In this document: piece by piece, positions 6,587-13,981 of the stretch
Layout: the number at the start of each line of letters is the position of its first letter
How positions within the stretch are numbered: the first letter of the stretch is position 1
Source: JBAJNL01 sp036881885
Lineage (GTDB): Bacteria > Pseudomonadota > Alphaproteobacteria > Holosporales > Hepatobacteraceae
Assembly: GCA_036881885.1 (NCBI GenBank)
Contig: JBAJNL010000028.1
Span: 1 to 18,019, forward strand
Length of the DNA stretch: 18,019 nt
Reading direction: 5' to 3'
The notes under the pieces: model-generated
Seen by the model: the letters and a program-made list of their open reading frames with translations, nothing else
Databases searched by the model: none
What the model was told of the DNA's origin: nothing
Translations under genes and position numbers: made by a program

Positions 6587-7612
6587 CTACCTATCCACTT
6601 CTTTTAACCAACGTGCCGCATCAAGAGCGCCGTAGGTAAAAATAACCGAGGCACCCGCACGCTTAAAACCCATCAAGCTTTCCAGCAAGCCGTCTTTATA
6701 AGAAACCCAGCCTTGAGCATCTGCAGCCCTTAGCATAGCATATTCGCCCGAAACTTGAAAAACACAAAGCGGGTGATGCGTTTTTTGCTTTAAAAGTGAC
6801 ACGATATCTAGATAGCCACCCCCTGGCTTCACCATCAACAAGTCTGCGCCCTCCTGTATATCAAGTAACGCCTCACGCAACGCCTCTTTTTGATTGCAGA
6901 TATCCATTTGATAGGTTTTTTTGCACAAACCGCCAGGATCTTTTGCGGCAGCTGTTGCCACAATATCTCTAAAAGGACCATAAAGACACGATGCATATTT
7001 GGCCACGTAAGACAAGATTTTGGTTTGAACGTAACCTTTTTCCTCAAGGCCTTGACGCAGCGCATGAATGCGGCCGTCCATCATGTCTGAAACCCCTAAA
7101 ACATCAGCGCCGGCCTGTGCGTGCAAAACGGCCATGTCGGCCAAAATCTTAATCGTTGCATCATTATCTACATCATCGTTTTGAATGACGCCGTCATGCC
7201 CATGCGTTGTATAAGGATCAAGCGCGATATCAGAAATCACCCCTAAAGTGGGAAAACGTTCTTTCACACACTGAATCGCCTTTACTAAAACATTATCTTC
7301 GCACAACGCGTGCCTTCCCTGCTCATCCTTGTTTTCTTGGGCAATCACGGGGAAAAGCGCAACACTTGTAAGGCCGGCCGCAAGAATCTTTTCTTCCACA
7401 AAGGCGGGCAATGCGTCGACAGAGAGCGGGGAAAAAGGTAAGGGTGATGGCGTTTTTTTAGATGATAAGGTGACGTCTGGCAAATTTTGACACACAAAAA
7501 GCGGCATCACCAAGTCAGAAACAGCTAACCTGTTTTCTGCAATCAGCGTGCGGATCCATTGATTTGTACGCAAACGCCTAAGGCGTGCCGCGGGAAATGT
7601 CTCAAAGGGCAT
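6587..7612 (-). CDS. hemB: Delta-aminolevulinic acid dehydratase (porphobilinogen synthase)
   Basis: HemB condenses two 5-aminolevulinate molecules to porphobilinogen in heme synthesis. The 341-residue product has the N-terminal arm RLRRLRTNQWIR and the TIM barrel. Both active-site lysines are seen: Lys205 in SYVAKYAS and Lys262 in MVKPGGGYLDI. The metal-site segment DIALDPYTTHGHDG (128-141) has Asp/Ala where zinc enzymes have three cysteines, so this is the Mg/K-dependent alphaproteobacterial form. The KPGGGYLD loop is slightly unusual against the common KPGMPYLD. The start is ATG 7612; no good Shine-Dalgarno is seen before it. It is the first gene of a two-gene unit with rlpA and is divergent from the cysteine-rich protein gene. 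Confidence 0.95.
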   Translation of the reverse strand: MPFETFPAARLRRLRTNQWIRTLIAENRLAVSDLVMPLFVCQNLPDVTLSSKKTPSPLPFSPLSVDALPAFVEEKILAAGLTSVALFPVIAQENKDEQGRHALCEDNVLVKAIQCVKERFPTLGVISDIALDPYTTHGHDGVIQNDDVDNDATIKILADMAVLHAQAGADVLGVSDMMDGRIHALRQGLEEKGYVQTKILSYVAKYASCLYGPFRDIVATAAAKDPGGLCKKTYQMDICNQKEALREALLDIQEGADLLMVKPGGGYLDIVSLLKQKTHHPLCVFQVSGEYAMLRAADAQGWVSYKDGLLESLMGFKRAGASVIFTYGALDAARWLKEVDR

Positions 7613-7654
7613 AGCAACGTGTTATTGTTAAGACTTTGTTCATTAAAATAACGA

Positions 7655-7660
7655 TATAAT
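7655..7660 (+). promoter_or_regulatory. Consensus -10 box before the cysteine-rich protein gene
   Basis: A perfect TATAAT lies here. No good -35 is seen at 16-18 bases (the best is GACTTT). A start near 7667 would coincide with an in-frame ATG at 7667, so the ATG at 7700 is the more natural initiation codon unless the message is leaderless. Confidence 0.35.
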
Positions 7661-7699
7661 TAATAAATGTACAAAAATATCTTCTGGGGCAAGTGGTTT

Positions 7700-8101
7700 A
7701 TGTTACACAACAAAGCTAAAAAAACTGCTTTAAGTCAATTGTTTTGTCTTGCCATCAGCATCGCCTGTCTGCTGCTGTTCAGTCTTCCACAACCCTCATT
7801 TGGCGATGATGCCACACCCACAGTCACTGACTGGGAACCAGGGGGCGCCGCAGACCTACCTAAAGAGCCTATTCCTTCACTTGGCTATACAGAAGAGGCC
7901 ATTAGCTGCATCCAAGATTGCATCAAAGATACATTTGGAACAGGTGCACACAGTCGTCCCACGGTTTGTGCATGCGGCTGTCTTGAAGAGCACAAGATTT
8001 CTTTTCACGAAAAATTTTGTGGCCAAAGCTCGTTGCTTGATGAGAGCAACATACGAACGATTGACCAGCCCATGCTAAAGGGCGGCCTACAAGTGAACTA
8101 A
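7700..8101 (+). CDS. Small secreted cysteine-rich protein of unknown function
   Basis: I do not recognise a family. The 133-residue product begins with a signal peptide, with basic residues at 5-8 and a hydrophobic core LFCLAISIACLLLFSL, and a likely cleavage near SFG|DD (35/36). The mature part of about 98 residues is acidic and Pro-rich at first. A short cysteine cluster follows: C70 and C74 (CIQDC), C90, C92 and C94 (CACGC), and C107. Six cysteines in 38 residues of an exported protein suggest disulfides or metal binding. ATG 7700 was chosen over ATG 7667 because it leaves room for a leader after the TATAAT at 7655 and gives a normal signal peptide. A DsbA-like enzyme is encoded two genes downstream. 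Its reality rests on the signal peptide, its fit between neighbours and its upstream -10 box. Confidence 0.65.
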   Translation: MLHNKAKKTALSQLFCLAISIACLLLFSLPQPSFGDDATPTVTDWEPGGAADLPKEPIPSLGYTEEAISCIQDCIKDTFGTGAHSRPTVCACGCLEEHKISFHEKFCGQSSLLDESNIRTIDQPMLKGGLQVN

Positions 8102-8102
8102 C

Positions 8103-8132
8103 TTGTCAATCTTAAAGAAGTTTTGCTATAGT
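8103..8132 (+). promoter_or_regulatory. Promoter of the phospholipid methyltransferase-like gene
   Basis: TTGTCA (8103-8108) and TATAGT (8127-8132) are separated by 18 bases, each five of six to consensus. The start would be near 8139, about 25 bases before the GTG start codon at 8165. Confidence 0.5.
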
Positions 8133-8164
8133 TGACCCGATCAATCAACTGACACAAGCGAGAC

Positions 8165-8761
8165 GTGAACAAAACAACCTCTTTATCCGAAAAGCAGCTT
8201 TTCTTCCAGCGTTGGCTCAAAAGCCCTTTGACGCTTGGCGCCCTTTTTCCCAGCTCTGAAAATCTCTCGCGCTTTATGGCCGTTAATGTTGCAAAAGAAG
8301 TGGCCTTAGATCTTGAGGACAACAAATACATTGTTGAAATTGGCGCCGGCACAGGTGCTTTTACCCATGCTTTGCTTGAAGCAGGTGTATCAGCCAGACA
8401 GCTTATCTCTATCGAGCTTGACCCCAGCTTGTTCTCTTATCTGCAAAAGCGCTTTCCAAACATCACAACATTGTGCGGTGATGCCCAACATTTAAGCAAA
8501 CTGCTGCCTGATCACACACAGGGAAGACTGGCTTGTATCGTCTCGGGCATTCCCATGGTCACCTTGCCGAAAGAGGTACAAAAAAACGTCGTTGAGGCCT
8601 CTTTCAAATTGCTGCCACCGAAAGGTTTATTCTTTCAGTTTACCTATAGCCCTTTTTCTTCCATTCCAACGCATCTTTTTAAGCTTGAGAAAAAACGCAT
8701 TGGCACCGTTTTTTCTAACTTTCCACCTGCAACGGTTTGGGCATATTCTAAGGCTGTATAA
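8165..8761 (+). CDS. PmtA-like phospholipid N-methyltransferase (class I SAM methyltransferase)
   Basis: The 198-residue product is a class I SAM methyltransferase. FFQRWLKSPLTLGALFPSS (13-31) and FMAVNVAKE form the N-terminal segment typical of PmtA-type phosphatidylethanolamine methyltransferases. SAM motif I is VEIGAGTGAFT (57-67), the acidic motif II is SIELD (82-86), and GDAQHL (105-110) follows. SGIPMVTLP (127-135) stands where PmtA has SGLPL, and QFTYSPFS and NFPPATVWAY complete the C-terminal part. PmtA converts phosphatidylethanolamine to phosphatidylcholine at the inner membrane, a lipid common in host-associated alphaproteobacteria. KsgA-like rRNA dimethylases share motif I, but are longer and have NLPY-type catalytic motifs that are absent here. 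The start is GTG 8165, the only plausible one. The gene appears to have its own promoter at 8103-8132. Confidence 0.7.
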   Translation: MNKTTSLSEKQLFFQRWLKSPLTLGALFPSSENLSRFMAVNVAKEVALDLEDNKYIVEIGAGTGAFTHALLEAGVSARQLISIELDPSLFSYLQKRFPNITTLCGDAQHLSKLLPDHTQGRLACIVSGIPMVTLPKEVQKNVVEASFKLLPPKGLFFQFTYSPFSSIPTHLFKLEKKRIGTVFSNFPPATVWAYSKAV

Positions 8762-8865
8762 AAGGTTAGACGATAAGTCTTTCAAAAAAAGCGCAACTAT
8801 CTTATTGATAAGTTAAGATTTAAAAATGCAAAATGGATAAGATGCCAGGGTGAGAAGTTCTTTGT

Positions 8866-9684
8866 ATGCGTTGCGTTTGTTTTTTTGTTGCGATCTTCTT
8901 TTATTGTGCACACCAGCTTTCAGCTGACACCCCCGCTGCACCTTTATCACAAACAGAGATCAAGAGTCTTATTGAAAAAGAGGTCAAGCGCCTTACAAAA
9001 GAGATGTGGGGCAAAAAATCTTCAGAGCTGCTTTCGGTCTTTCTAAAAAAAACGCTGAAAAAGATGCAGGCCTTGCTTGAGGCAAGCTTTAAAATTGCAG
9101 CGCAAGAAGCCATTAAAGAAATCATGCGCGAGGATGGCATCAAGGCCTATGTTGATCACACCAAAGCACAAAGTGTTTTTCCATTTATCGGCAATCCCAA
9201 GGGCGCACAAGTGATTCTTGTTTTTACCGACCCTTATTGCAATTATTGCCACGAAAGTCTTGCTTTATACGAACGCCATGCACAAAAAGACACCTCATTT
9301 AAACTGATCATTCACGATTTTCCTATCGGCGGCAAACACTCTTACAATGCGGTGCGTGCCCTTTTGGTGGCCCATGCAGAAAAAAAACACCCCCTGCTGC
9401 GCAAAGCACTGCATAAACAGGCGCAAAAGCAAGGTCAGTTTTTATCGAAACAAGAGCTTGCAGCCCTGGCCAAAGCGCAAGGCGTTCAAACCAACAACTT
9501 TGAAGAGCGTATGCAAGATAAAAAAATCACCAATACCATTCGCAAAACACTCAAACTTGCAAAACAGTTCCAAATTACCGCCACACCCACTTTTGTAATT
9601 TTAAAGTCTGCACATCAAAAGCCGCGTGTCGAAGAAGGCGTGGTGCCACCTGAAGAACTTTTGGGCAAACCCCTAAAACCCTAG
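8866..9684 (+). CDS. Periplasmic DsbA-family thiol-disulfide oxidoreductase
   Basis: The 272-residue product has a signal peptide (MRCVCFFVAIFFYCAHQLSA). A long charged helical part (30-100) follows, as in alphaproteobacterial DsbA-like proteins, which may serve in dimerisation. The thioredoxin-fold domain then begins at GNPKGAQVILVFTDPYCNYCHES. The redox pair is C125-N-Y-C128. HDFPIGGKHSYNAVRAL matches the helical insertion, and TATPTF holds the cis-proline, Pro241, opposite the active site. Such proteins introduce or isomerise disulfides in exported proteins. A GAGAAG stands about 9 bases before the ATG. The last 12 bases overlap the end of the convergent gene on the minus strand. Whether it acts as oxidase (DsbA) or isomerase (DsbC/G) cannot be settled; no DsbB or DsbD gene is in the window. 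Confidence 0.88.
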   Translation: MRCVCFFVAIFFYCAHQLSADTPAAPLSQTEIKSLIEKEVKRLTKEMWGKKSSELLSVFLKKTLKKMQALLEASFKIAAQEAIKEIMREDGIKAYVDHTKAQSVFPFIGNPKGAQVILVFTDPYCNYCHESLALYERHAQKDTSFKLIIHDFPIGGKHSYNAVRALLVAHAEKKHPLLRKALHKQAQKQGQFLSKQELAALAKAQGVQTNNFEERMQDKKITNTIRKTLKLAKQFQITATPTFVILKSAHQKPRVEEGVVPPEELLGKPLKP

Positions 9685-10179
9685 CGACAACGCCTTTTTT
9701 TTGCGTGGCGCCTTACGCCCCCCCTTTGTGTAAGATGATTTGAAAGCGACCTTAGAAAAATCATTCACTTTTTTGGTGCGACGCAAAGACGGCTTTAGCA
9801 AAAAAGCACCTTCGGGCAATGTTTCGGTTAAAGGCATCTTGGCTGAATCATTTTGCAAAGGCACACACCACACACCCTTTTCGGACACACGCACCAAACG
9901 CAACCCTTGAGATCGCATATAGGCGTCATCTTGATTGGATGCGGTCAGACACACCCCATTCAACCAAAAAGCCCATTTTTGTGGCGAAAAAAAGATTAAA
10001 CTGCTGATCGACCACGGCACCTTTGCTTTAGAAGACAAACGGTCTCTTTGTGCGTGCGTTTGCTCTTTTTGCTTCCCATGCGTCAAATAATCGTCTGCAC
10101 AGTGCACAGGTGATATCAAGGTCAAAAGCATGATGCAAAGGCATCCCACAAAAAAAGCCCTTGAAAAACAACTCAACAT
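9673..10179 (-). CDS. Secreted protein of unknown function with a basic C-terminal tail
   Basis: No family is recognised with confidence. The 168-residue product has a signal peptide with likely cleavage near VHCA|DD (28/29), then a charged linker. A small probable beta domain follows: SLIFFSPQKWAFWLNG (60-75), LRLVRVSEKGVWCVPL (93-108) and PEGAFLLKPSLRR (122-134). The FSPxxWxxWLNG pattern recalls short domains found in pilus or secretion accessory proteins of the PilP/GspB kind, but this is only a resemblance. The tail (133-163) is rich in Lys and Arg (for example GGRKAPRKKKA). ATG 10179 has AAAGGA at good distance. The gene overlaps the end of the DsbA-like gene by 12 bases in convergent orientation and is divergent from accB. 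A candidate promoter lies at 10225-10252. Confidence 0.7.
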   Translation of the reverse strand: MLSCFSRAFFVGCLCIMLLTLISPVHCADDYLTHGKQKEQTHAQRDRLSSKAKVPWSISSLIFFSPQKWAFWLNGVCLTASNQDDAYMRSQGLRLVRVSEKGVWCVPLQNDSAKMPLTETLPEGAFLLKPSLRRTKKVNDFSKVAFKSSYTKGGRKAPRKKKALSLGF

Positions 10180-10224
10180 TTGGCATCCTTTCTGTACAAA
10201 GTTTCTGATCGCACTCTTGTGGTT

Positions 10225-10252
10225 TTTATAACAAAAACAATCCTTTAACCAA
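10225..10252 (-). promoter_or_regulatory. Candidate promoter of the secreted basic-tail protein gene
   Basis: On the minus strand TTGGTT (10252-10247) and TATAAA (10230-10225) are separated by 16 bases, giving a leader of about 40 bases. The accB promoter must lie in the same 90-base gap, but I see no good plus-strand pair (TATAAC at 10227-10232 lacks a clear -35). Confidence 0.3.
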
Positions 10253-10269
10253 AATAAAAAAGGTCTTTT

Positions 10270-10755
10270 ATGACAAGCGAGAATCCCTTTTCTACGAAAA
10301 TATTAGAAGAGCTTGCCCGTATTTTGAATGCAATGGACTTGCATGAGATTGAATACAACAAAGGTGACGTGAAGCTGCGTGTTGTGAAACATACACAACC
10401 CAGTACAAGCACCATCACCCACGCAGCACCCACACCTATGGTGCCACCGGCAGCCCTTGTACAAAACACACCCACAGTCGTGCCATCAAGCACAGCACCG
10501 CAAGACACCGAGGCATCTGGCACGATTATCACAGCCCCTATGATTGGCACCGCCTACTTGGCGCCCGAGCCCCAAGCACCCCCTTTTGTGAAAAAAGGTG
10601 ATGCTGTTGAGAAGGGGCAAACCTTGCTGGTTGTCGAAACAATGAAGGTCATGAACCCTATTCGCAGCCCAGAGGATGGTATTATTGACGAAGTGCTCGT
10701 CAACAACGCGCAACCCGTTGAGTTTGGCGAACCACTTGTGCGCTTAAAGGCTTAA
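10270..10755 (+). CDS. accB: Acetyl-CoA carboxylase biotin carboxyl carrier protein
   Basis: This 161-residue protein is the biotin carrier of acetyl-CoA carboxylase, the first step of fatty acid synthesis. The N-terminal helical part (ILEELARILNAMDLHEIEY) resembles that of AccB and is followed by a Pro/Ala/Thr-rich flexible linker (about 43-82). The C-terminal biotinyl domain spans about 86-160: APMIGTAY, then VVETMKVMNPI with Lys126 as the biotin site, and GEPLVRLK at the end. The motif reads ETMK rather than the commoner EAMK. AAGG stands 7 bases before ATG 10270. The gene is followed by accC after five bases, the usual accBC operon. AccA and AccD are encoded elsewhere. Confidence 0.96.
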   Translation: MTSENPFSTKILEELARILNAMDLHEIEYNKGDVKLRVVKHTQPSTSTITHAAPTPMVPPAALVQNTPTVVPSSTAPQDTEASGTIITAPMIGTAYLAPEPQAPPFVKKGDAVEKGQTLLVVETMKVMNPIRSPEDGIIDEVLVNNAQPVEFGEPLVRLKA

Positions 10756-10760
10756 TTTTT

Positions 10761-12113
10761 ATGTTTCGTAAAGTTCTCATTGCCAACAGAGGCGAAATTG
10801 CACTGCGCATTTTAAGAGCGCTGAAAGAGATGAATATCCACACTGTCACCGTTCACTCTACAGCGGATGAGTCAGCCATGCACGTGCAACTGGCGGATGA
10901 GAGCGTGTGTATTGGCCCCGGCCCCAGCAAAGAAAGCTATCTCAACATGACGTCGATCTTAGCCGCTGCCGAGGTGACAGGCGCCGATGCGATTCACCCA
11001 GGCGTTGGGTTTCTCTCTGAAAACGCCCAGTTTGCGCGCATGGCCGAGGCACACAATTTGGCCTTTATTGGCCCAAGTGCCGAGCACATCGAAGTGATGG
11101 GAGATAAAATTCGCGCTAAAAAAGCAGCAGCCGACATGGGCATTCCTTTGGTCCCCGGCTCGAACGAGTTGTCAGGCGAGAAAGCAGACATCAAAAAGGT
11201 CGTAGACAGAATAGGCTATCCCTTGTTGATTAAGGCTGCGCACGGCGGTGGCGGTAAGGGCATGCGCCTTGTCCAGCGCTCGGACAATTTTTTGAAAGAG
11301 CTTGAGATCACCCGCGCGGAAGCCATGGCCAACTTTGGCTCAGACAGCGTTTACCTTGAGCGTTACCTTGAAAAACCAAAACATATCGAGTTGCAACTTT
11401 TAGGCGACAAGCATGGCAACCTTGTCTTTTTGGGAGAGCGCGACTGTTCGATTCAAAGGCGTCACCAAAAAGTTTGGGAAGAGGCCCCTGCCCCCTTCTT
11501 GCCTCGCTCGTTACTTGATAACCTCATCAAAAAGATCAGACCAGCGCTTCAAAAAATGGGTTATGTGGGCGCGGGAACGCTTGAGTTCTTGTATGAGAAC
11601 AACCAGTTTTATTTTATCGAAATGAACACCCGTCTACAGGTCGAACATCCCGTGACCGAAATGATTACAGGCATTGATCTTGTGAAAGAGCAAATTCGCA
11701 TCGCAGCAGGTGAAAAGCTGTCGTTCACACAAGAAGACGTCACCTTTAAGGGGCATGCGATTGAATGCCGCATTAACGCCGAAAACCCCGACACCTTTTT
11801 ACCAACACCAGGCAAAATAGCAGCCTATCTGCCGCCAGGTGGTCCACACATCCGCGTTGACAGCGCCCTTTACCAGGGATACGTGATTCCTCCTTATTAT
11901 GACAGCCTTGTCTCAAAACTTGTTGCCTATGGTGACACAAGAGAGAAGTGCCTTGCACACCTTAAACGTGCCCTTGATGAGTATGTGATTGCAGGCCCTG
12001 ATACACTCATCCCCCTGCACAAAAAGCTTGTCACGTCACAAGACGTGCATGAAGGGCAGTATCATATTCACTGGCTTGAAGAATGGCTTTGCCAGCACGA
12101 AAAAGCAGCCTAG
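10761..12113 (+). CDS. accC: Acetyl-CoA carboxylase biotin carboxylase subunit
   Basis: AccC carboxylates the biotin on AccB using ATP and bicarbonate. The 450-residue product is the standard length. It shows the N-terminal FRKVLIANRGEIALR, the ATP-grasp glycine loop HGGGGKGM (161-168), ERDCSIQRRHQK (227-238) and the catalytic EMNTRLQVEHPVTE (287-300) with Arg291 and Glu295. The C-terminal biotin carboxylase domain (GHAIECRINAENP) follows. It ends as a single-subunit carboxylase without fused biotinyl domain, which separates it from propionyl- or methylcrotonyl-CoA carboxylases. The AAAGG used for initiation lies inside the end of accB, and dapB follows after 18 bases, so the three genes are likely one unit. 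Confidence 0.97.
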   Translation: MFRKVLIANRGEIALRILRALKEMNIHTVTVHSTADESAMHVQLADESVCIGPGPSKESYLNMTSILAAAEVTGADAIHPGVGFLSENAQFARMAEAHNLAFIGPSAEHIEVMGDKIRAKKAAADMGIPLVPGSNELSGEKADIKKVVDRIGYPLLIKAAHGGGGKGMRLVQRSDNFLKELEITRAEAMANFGSDSVYLERYLEKPKHIELQLLGDKHGNLVFLGERDCSIQRRHQKVWEEAPAPFLPRSLLDNLIKKIRPALQKMGYVGAGTLEFLYENNQFYFIEMNTRLQVEHPVTEMITGIDLVKEQIRIAAGEKLSFTQEDVTFKGHAIECRINAENPDTFLPTPGKIAAYLPPGGPHIRVDSALYQGYVIPPYYDSLVSKLVAYGDTREKCLAHLKRALDEYVIAGPDTLIPLHKKLVTSQDVHEGQYHIHWLEEWLCQHEKAA

Positions 12114-12131
12114 AGAGCAGGGAGCGTCCAC

Positions 12132-12935
12132 ATGGTCACTGCAAAAGAAACACACAAAGCAGCTGATCTGTCTCTTGGTATTCTTGGGTGCGGTGGACGC
12201 ATGGGAAGCGCTTTATTCAAGGCAACCTCTGAAGAGGCTAACGTTACTTTTGGTTATGGCTCTTACAAAAACACCCCCCCTGCCTTTCTGTTAGACAGTA
12301 AAGAGGCGCAGCTAACGCAATGTGCAGAAACCGTTTTTCAGCACAGCCAAGTTGTGGTTGATTTTTCACATGAAAGCGCTGCAAAAGCACATCTTGCACT
12401 GGCCGCACAATACAAAAAACCTTTTATACTGGCCACCACAGGCTTTAGAGAAGATATTTCTTCTGCGTGTGAAAAGGCAGCAAAGCACGCACCCGTTATG
12501 CGGGCGCCCAACACGTCGATCGGCGCGAATCTTTTAAAAACACTGGTGCGCCGCGCCGCTGAAGCCCTTAACACTACTTTTGATGTGACGTTGCTTGATC
12601 GGCATCATACACAAAAAAAAGATGCGCCCTCGGGCACAGCCCTCATGCTGGCACACAGCGTACAAGAGGGGCGCCGTCTGGCTAAAAAACCAGAAGGCAA
12701 ACTGCGCTTTCACGAACCTTATGAAACCGGCAGTATCCAAATCGCCTCTCTGCAAGCTGCCAAACTTTTTGGCAGTCATGAAGTTGCCTTTACAAGCGCT
12801 GATGAGCGGCTCACTTTCACGCATGACCTTTTGAATCGCGAGGCTCTTGCCAAAGGCGCGCTGCTGGCAACCAAATGGCTTGCACACCAAAAACCAGGCC
12901 TTTACACCATGGAAGACGTTCTTTTTCAACCGTAA
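12132..12935 (+). CDS. dapB: 4-hydroxy-tetrahydrodipicolinate reductase
   Basis: DapB reduces 4-hydroxy-tetrahydrodipicolinate with NAD(P)H on the route to meso-diaminopimelate and lysine. The 267-residue product has the nucleotide-binding motif GILGCGGRMG (16-25), VVVDFSH (74-80), ATTGF (101-105) and RAPNTSIGANLL. The substrate and catalytic motif is HHTQKKDAPSGTAL, with His158/His159 and Lys162, and GSHEVAF (214-220) lies near the end. The AGGGAG seven bases before ATG 12132 supports this start; the first dozen residues precede the Rossmann strand. It is third after accB and accC, and its stop lies five bases from the stop of convergent tssG. Confidence 0.96.
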   Translation: MVTAKETHKAADLSLGILGCGGRMGSALFKATSEEANVTFGYGSYKNTPPAFLLDSKEAQLTQCAETVFQHSQVVVDFSHESAAKAHLALAAQYKKPFILATTGFREDISSACEKAAKHAPVMRAPNTSIGANLLKTLVRRAAEALNTTFDVTLLDRHHTQKKDAPSGTALMLAHSVQEGRRLAKKPEGKLRFHEPYETGSIQIASLQAAKLFGSHEVAFTSADERLTFTHDLLNREALAKGALLATKWLAHQKPGLYTMEDVLFQP

Positions 12936-12940
12936 AATAG

Positions 12941-13981
12941 TTACGACTGCACCGTCGACACCGAAACACGTTGCTTTGACGTGACCTCTGCGCGTCCTCC
13001 AAGCCACGTTGTCCAGCCTAATCTTAGAGGAAACGTTTTGGAAGCCAAGCGAAAAACGGGGGCTTCCTTAAGAGACAAGATAAGCTCGAAACTGAGGCGC
13101 GTGCCGATATATGAGCGCACAACACGCAAAAGGCTTTCATAGTATTCACCCTTTGGCAGAAAACCCAAAAATTGCTTCCTATTATGAATCTCAAGGTCAA
13201 TTTGAATACCCTGCACAACAGTGTAGGCACGTTTTCCCAACACAAAAGAATGCGCAAGAGCATTGTTTCGGCAATGCGTATGCCCCACGCGCGTACGACG
13301 ATGCATTGGAATTTTAAAAACACGGCCACGAAAAGAAGAAACCACATTGGACAAACCAAAGTGGTGTTTTAAAAGCTGCGACAAGCCCTGTGGTGTGTGT
13401 GGCCGTTTCCATAAAATTTGTGCCACCGGCAAAAAAGAACGCAATTGAAGCGCTGAATCCTTTTTTTTACGCACGCCACTTAAAGAAAGCAGCGTATTCC
13501 CCAAAAGACTTTTATCGGGTGTCTCACGCAGCAAAGTGGGCAGACGCCTTTGCTGCAGGCGATAAAAAAGTGTCATAAAACGATGGTTAAAAATATCAAA
13601 AAAATCCGCCAGCGATGCATCGCGCACCTTAAGACGCCTTAAGATGTCTTCGGTATAAACGGTTGGCAGAGGGCCTTGAGCACCTGCAATGCCAAAAAAA
13701 TTCACGTAAGCATTCAACGCAAGGCCCTTTTTGTACGGCCCTTTGAACAGCTTTTTTGCCCCTAAGTTTTGCAAGTGTGGTACTTCTTGCGGTGTCAGTG
13801 CAAGCAGATCACTTGAGGGCGGCGAGAGCAAAAGGCTTGACTTAAAAGCGAGAAAATCCCCCCTATTTAAGGCATCACTGTCTATTTGACCCAAGGCACA
13901 CAAAAGATGCACAGCTTGTGAAAACTCAAACAAAAAAGGCTCAAAGAAAAGCTTTTGCGCTAAATTGTCTTGGCGACGCAT
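12941..13981 (-). CDS. tssG: Type VI secretion system baseplate subunit TssG (VasB/ImpH)
   Basis: TssG is a structural protein of the T6SS baseplate, where two copies join one TssF in each wedge with TssE and TssK. The 346-residue product has family landmarks: FEFSQAVHLLCAL near the N-terminus, FFGIAGAQGPLPTVYTEDIL (95-114), RRLKVRDASLADFFDIFNHR (115-134), then MTLFYR, LGKRAYTVVQGIQIDLEI, FLPKGEYYESLLRVVRSYIG, and the end motif LGWTTWLGG (321-329). I chose ATG 13981 because GGGAAG stands seven bases before it; ATG 13996 would add five residues. The start lies 22 bases inside the end of tssF, implying coupled translation. No tssE, tssK, tssB/C, hcp or vgrG is in the window. The gene is convergent with dapB. 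Confidence 0.9.
   Translation of the reverse strand: MRRQDNLAQKLFFEPFLFEFSQAVHLLCALGQIDSDALNRGDFLAFKSSLLLSPPSSDLLALTPQEVPHLQNLGAKKLFKGPYKKGLALNAYVNFFGIAGAQGPLPTVYTEDILRRLKVRDASLADFFDIFNHRFMTLFYRLQQRRLPTLLRETPDKSLLGNTLLSLSGVRKKKDSALQLRSFLPVAQILWKRPHTPQGLSQLLKHHFGLSNVVSSFRGRVFKIPMHRRTRVGHTHCRNNALAHSFVLGKRAYTVVQGIQIDLEIHNRKQFLGFLPKGEYYESLLRVVRSYIGTRLSFELILSLKEAPVFRLASKTFPLRLGWTTWLGGRAEVTSKQRVSVSTVQS

Noticed and set aside
8762..8865. Terminator or small RNA between the methyltransferase and DsbA-like genes
   Set aside because: Only weak stems (AGAC/GTCT, ATCTTA/TAAGAT) are present, AT-rich and without a following T tract.
12534..13007. Minus-strand open frame of 157 codons opposite dapB
   Set aside because: It is antisense to the catalytic core of dapB and overlaps the end of tssG; the motifs of both real genes exclude it.
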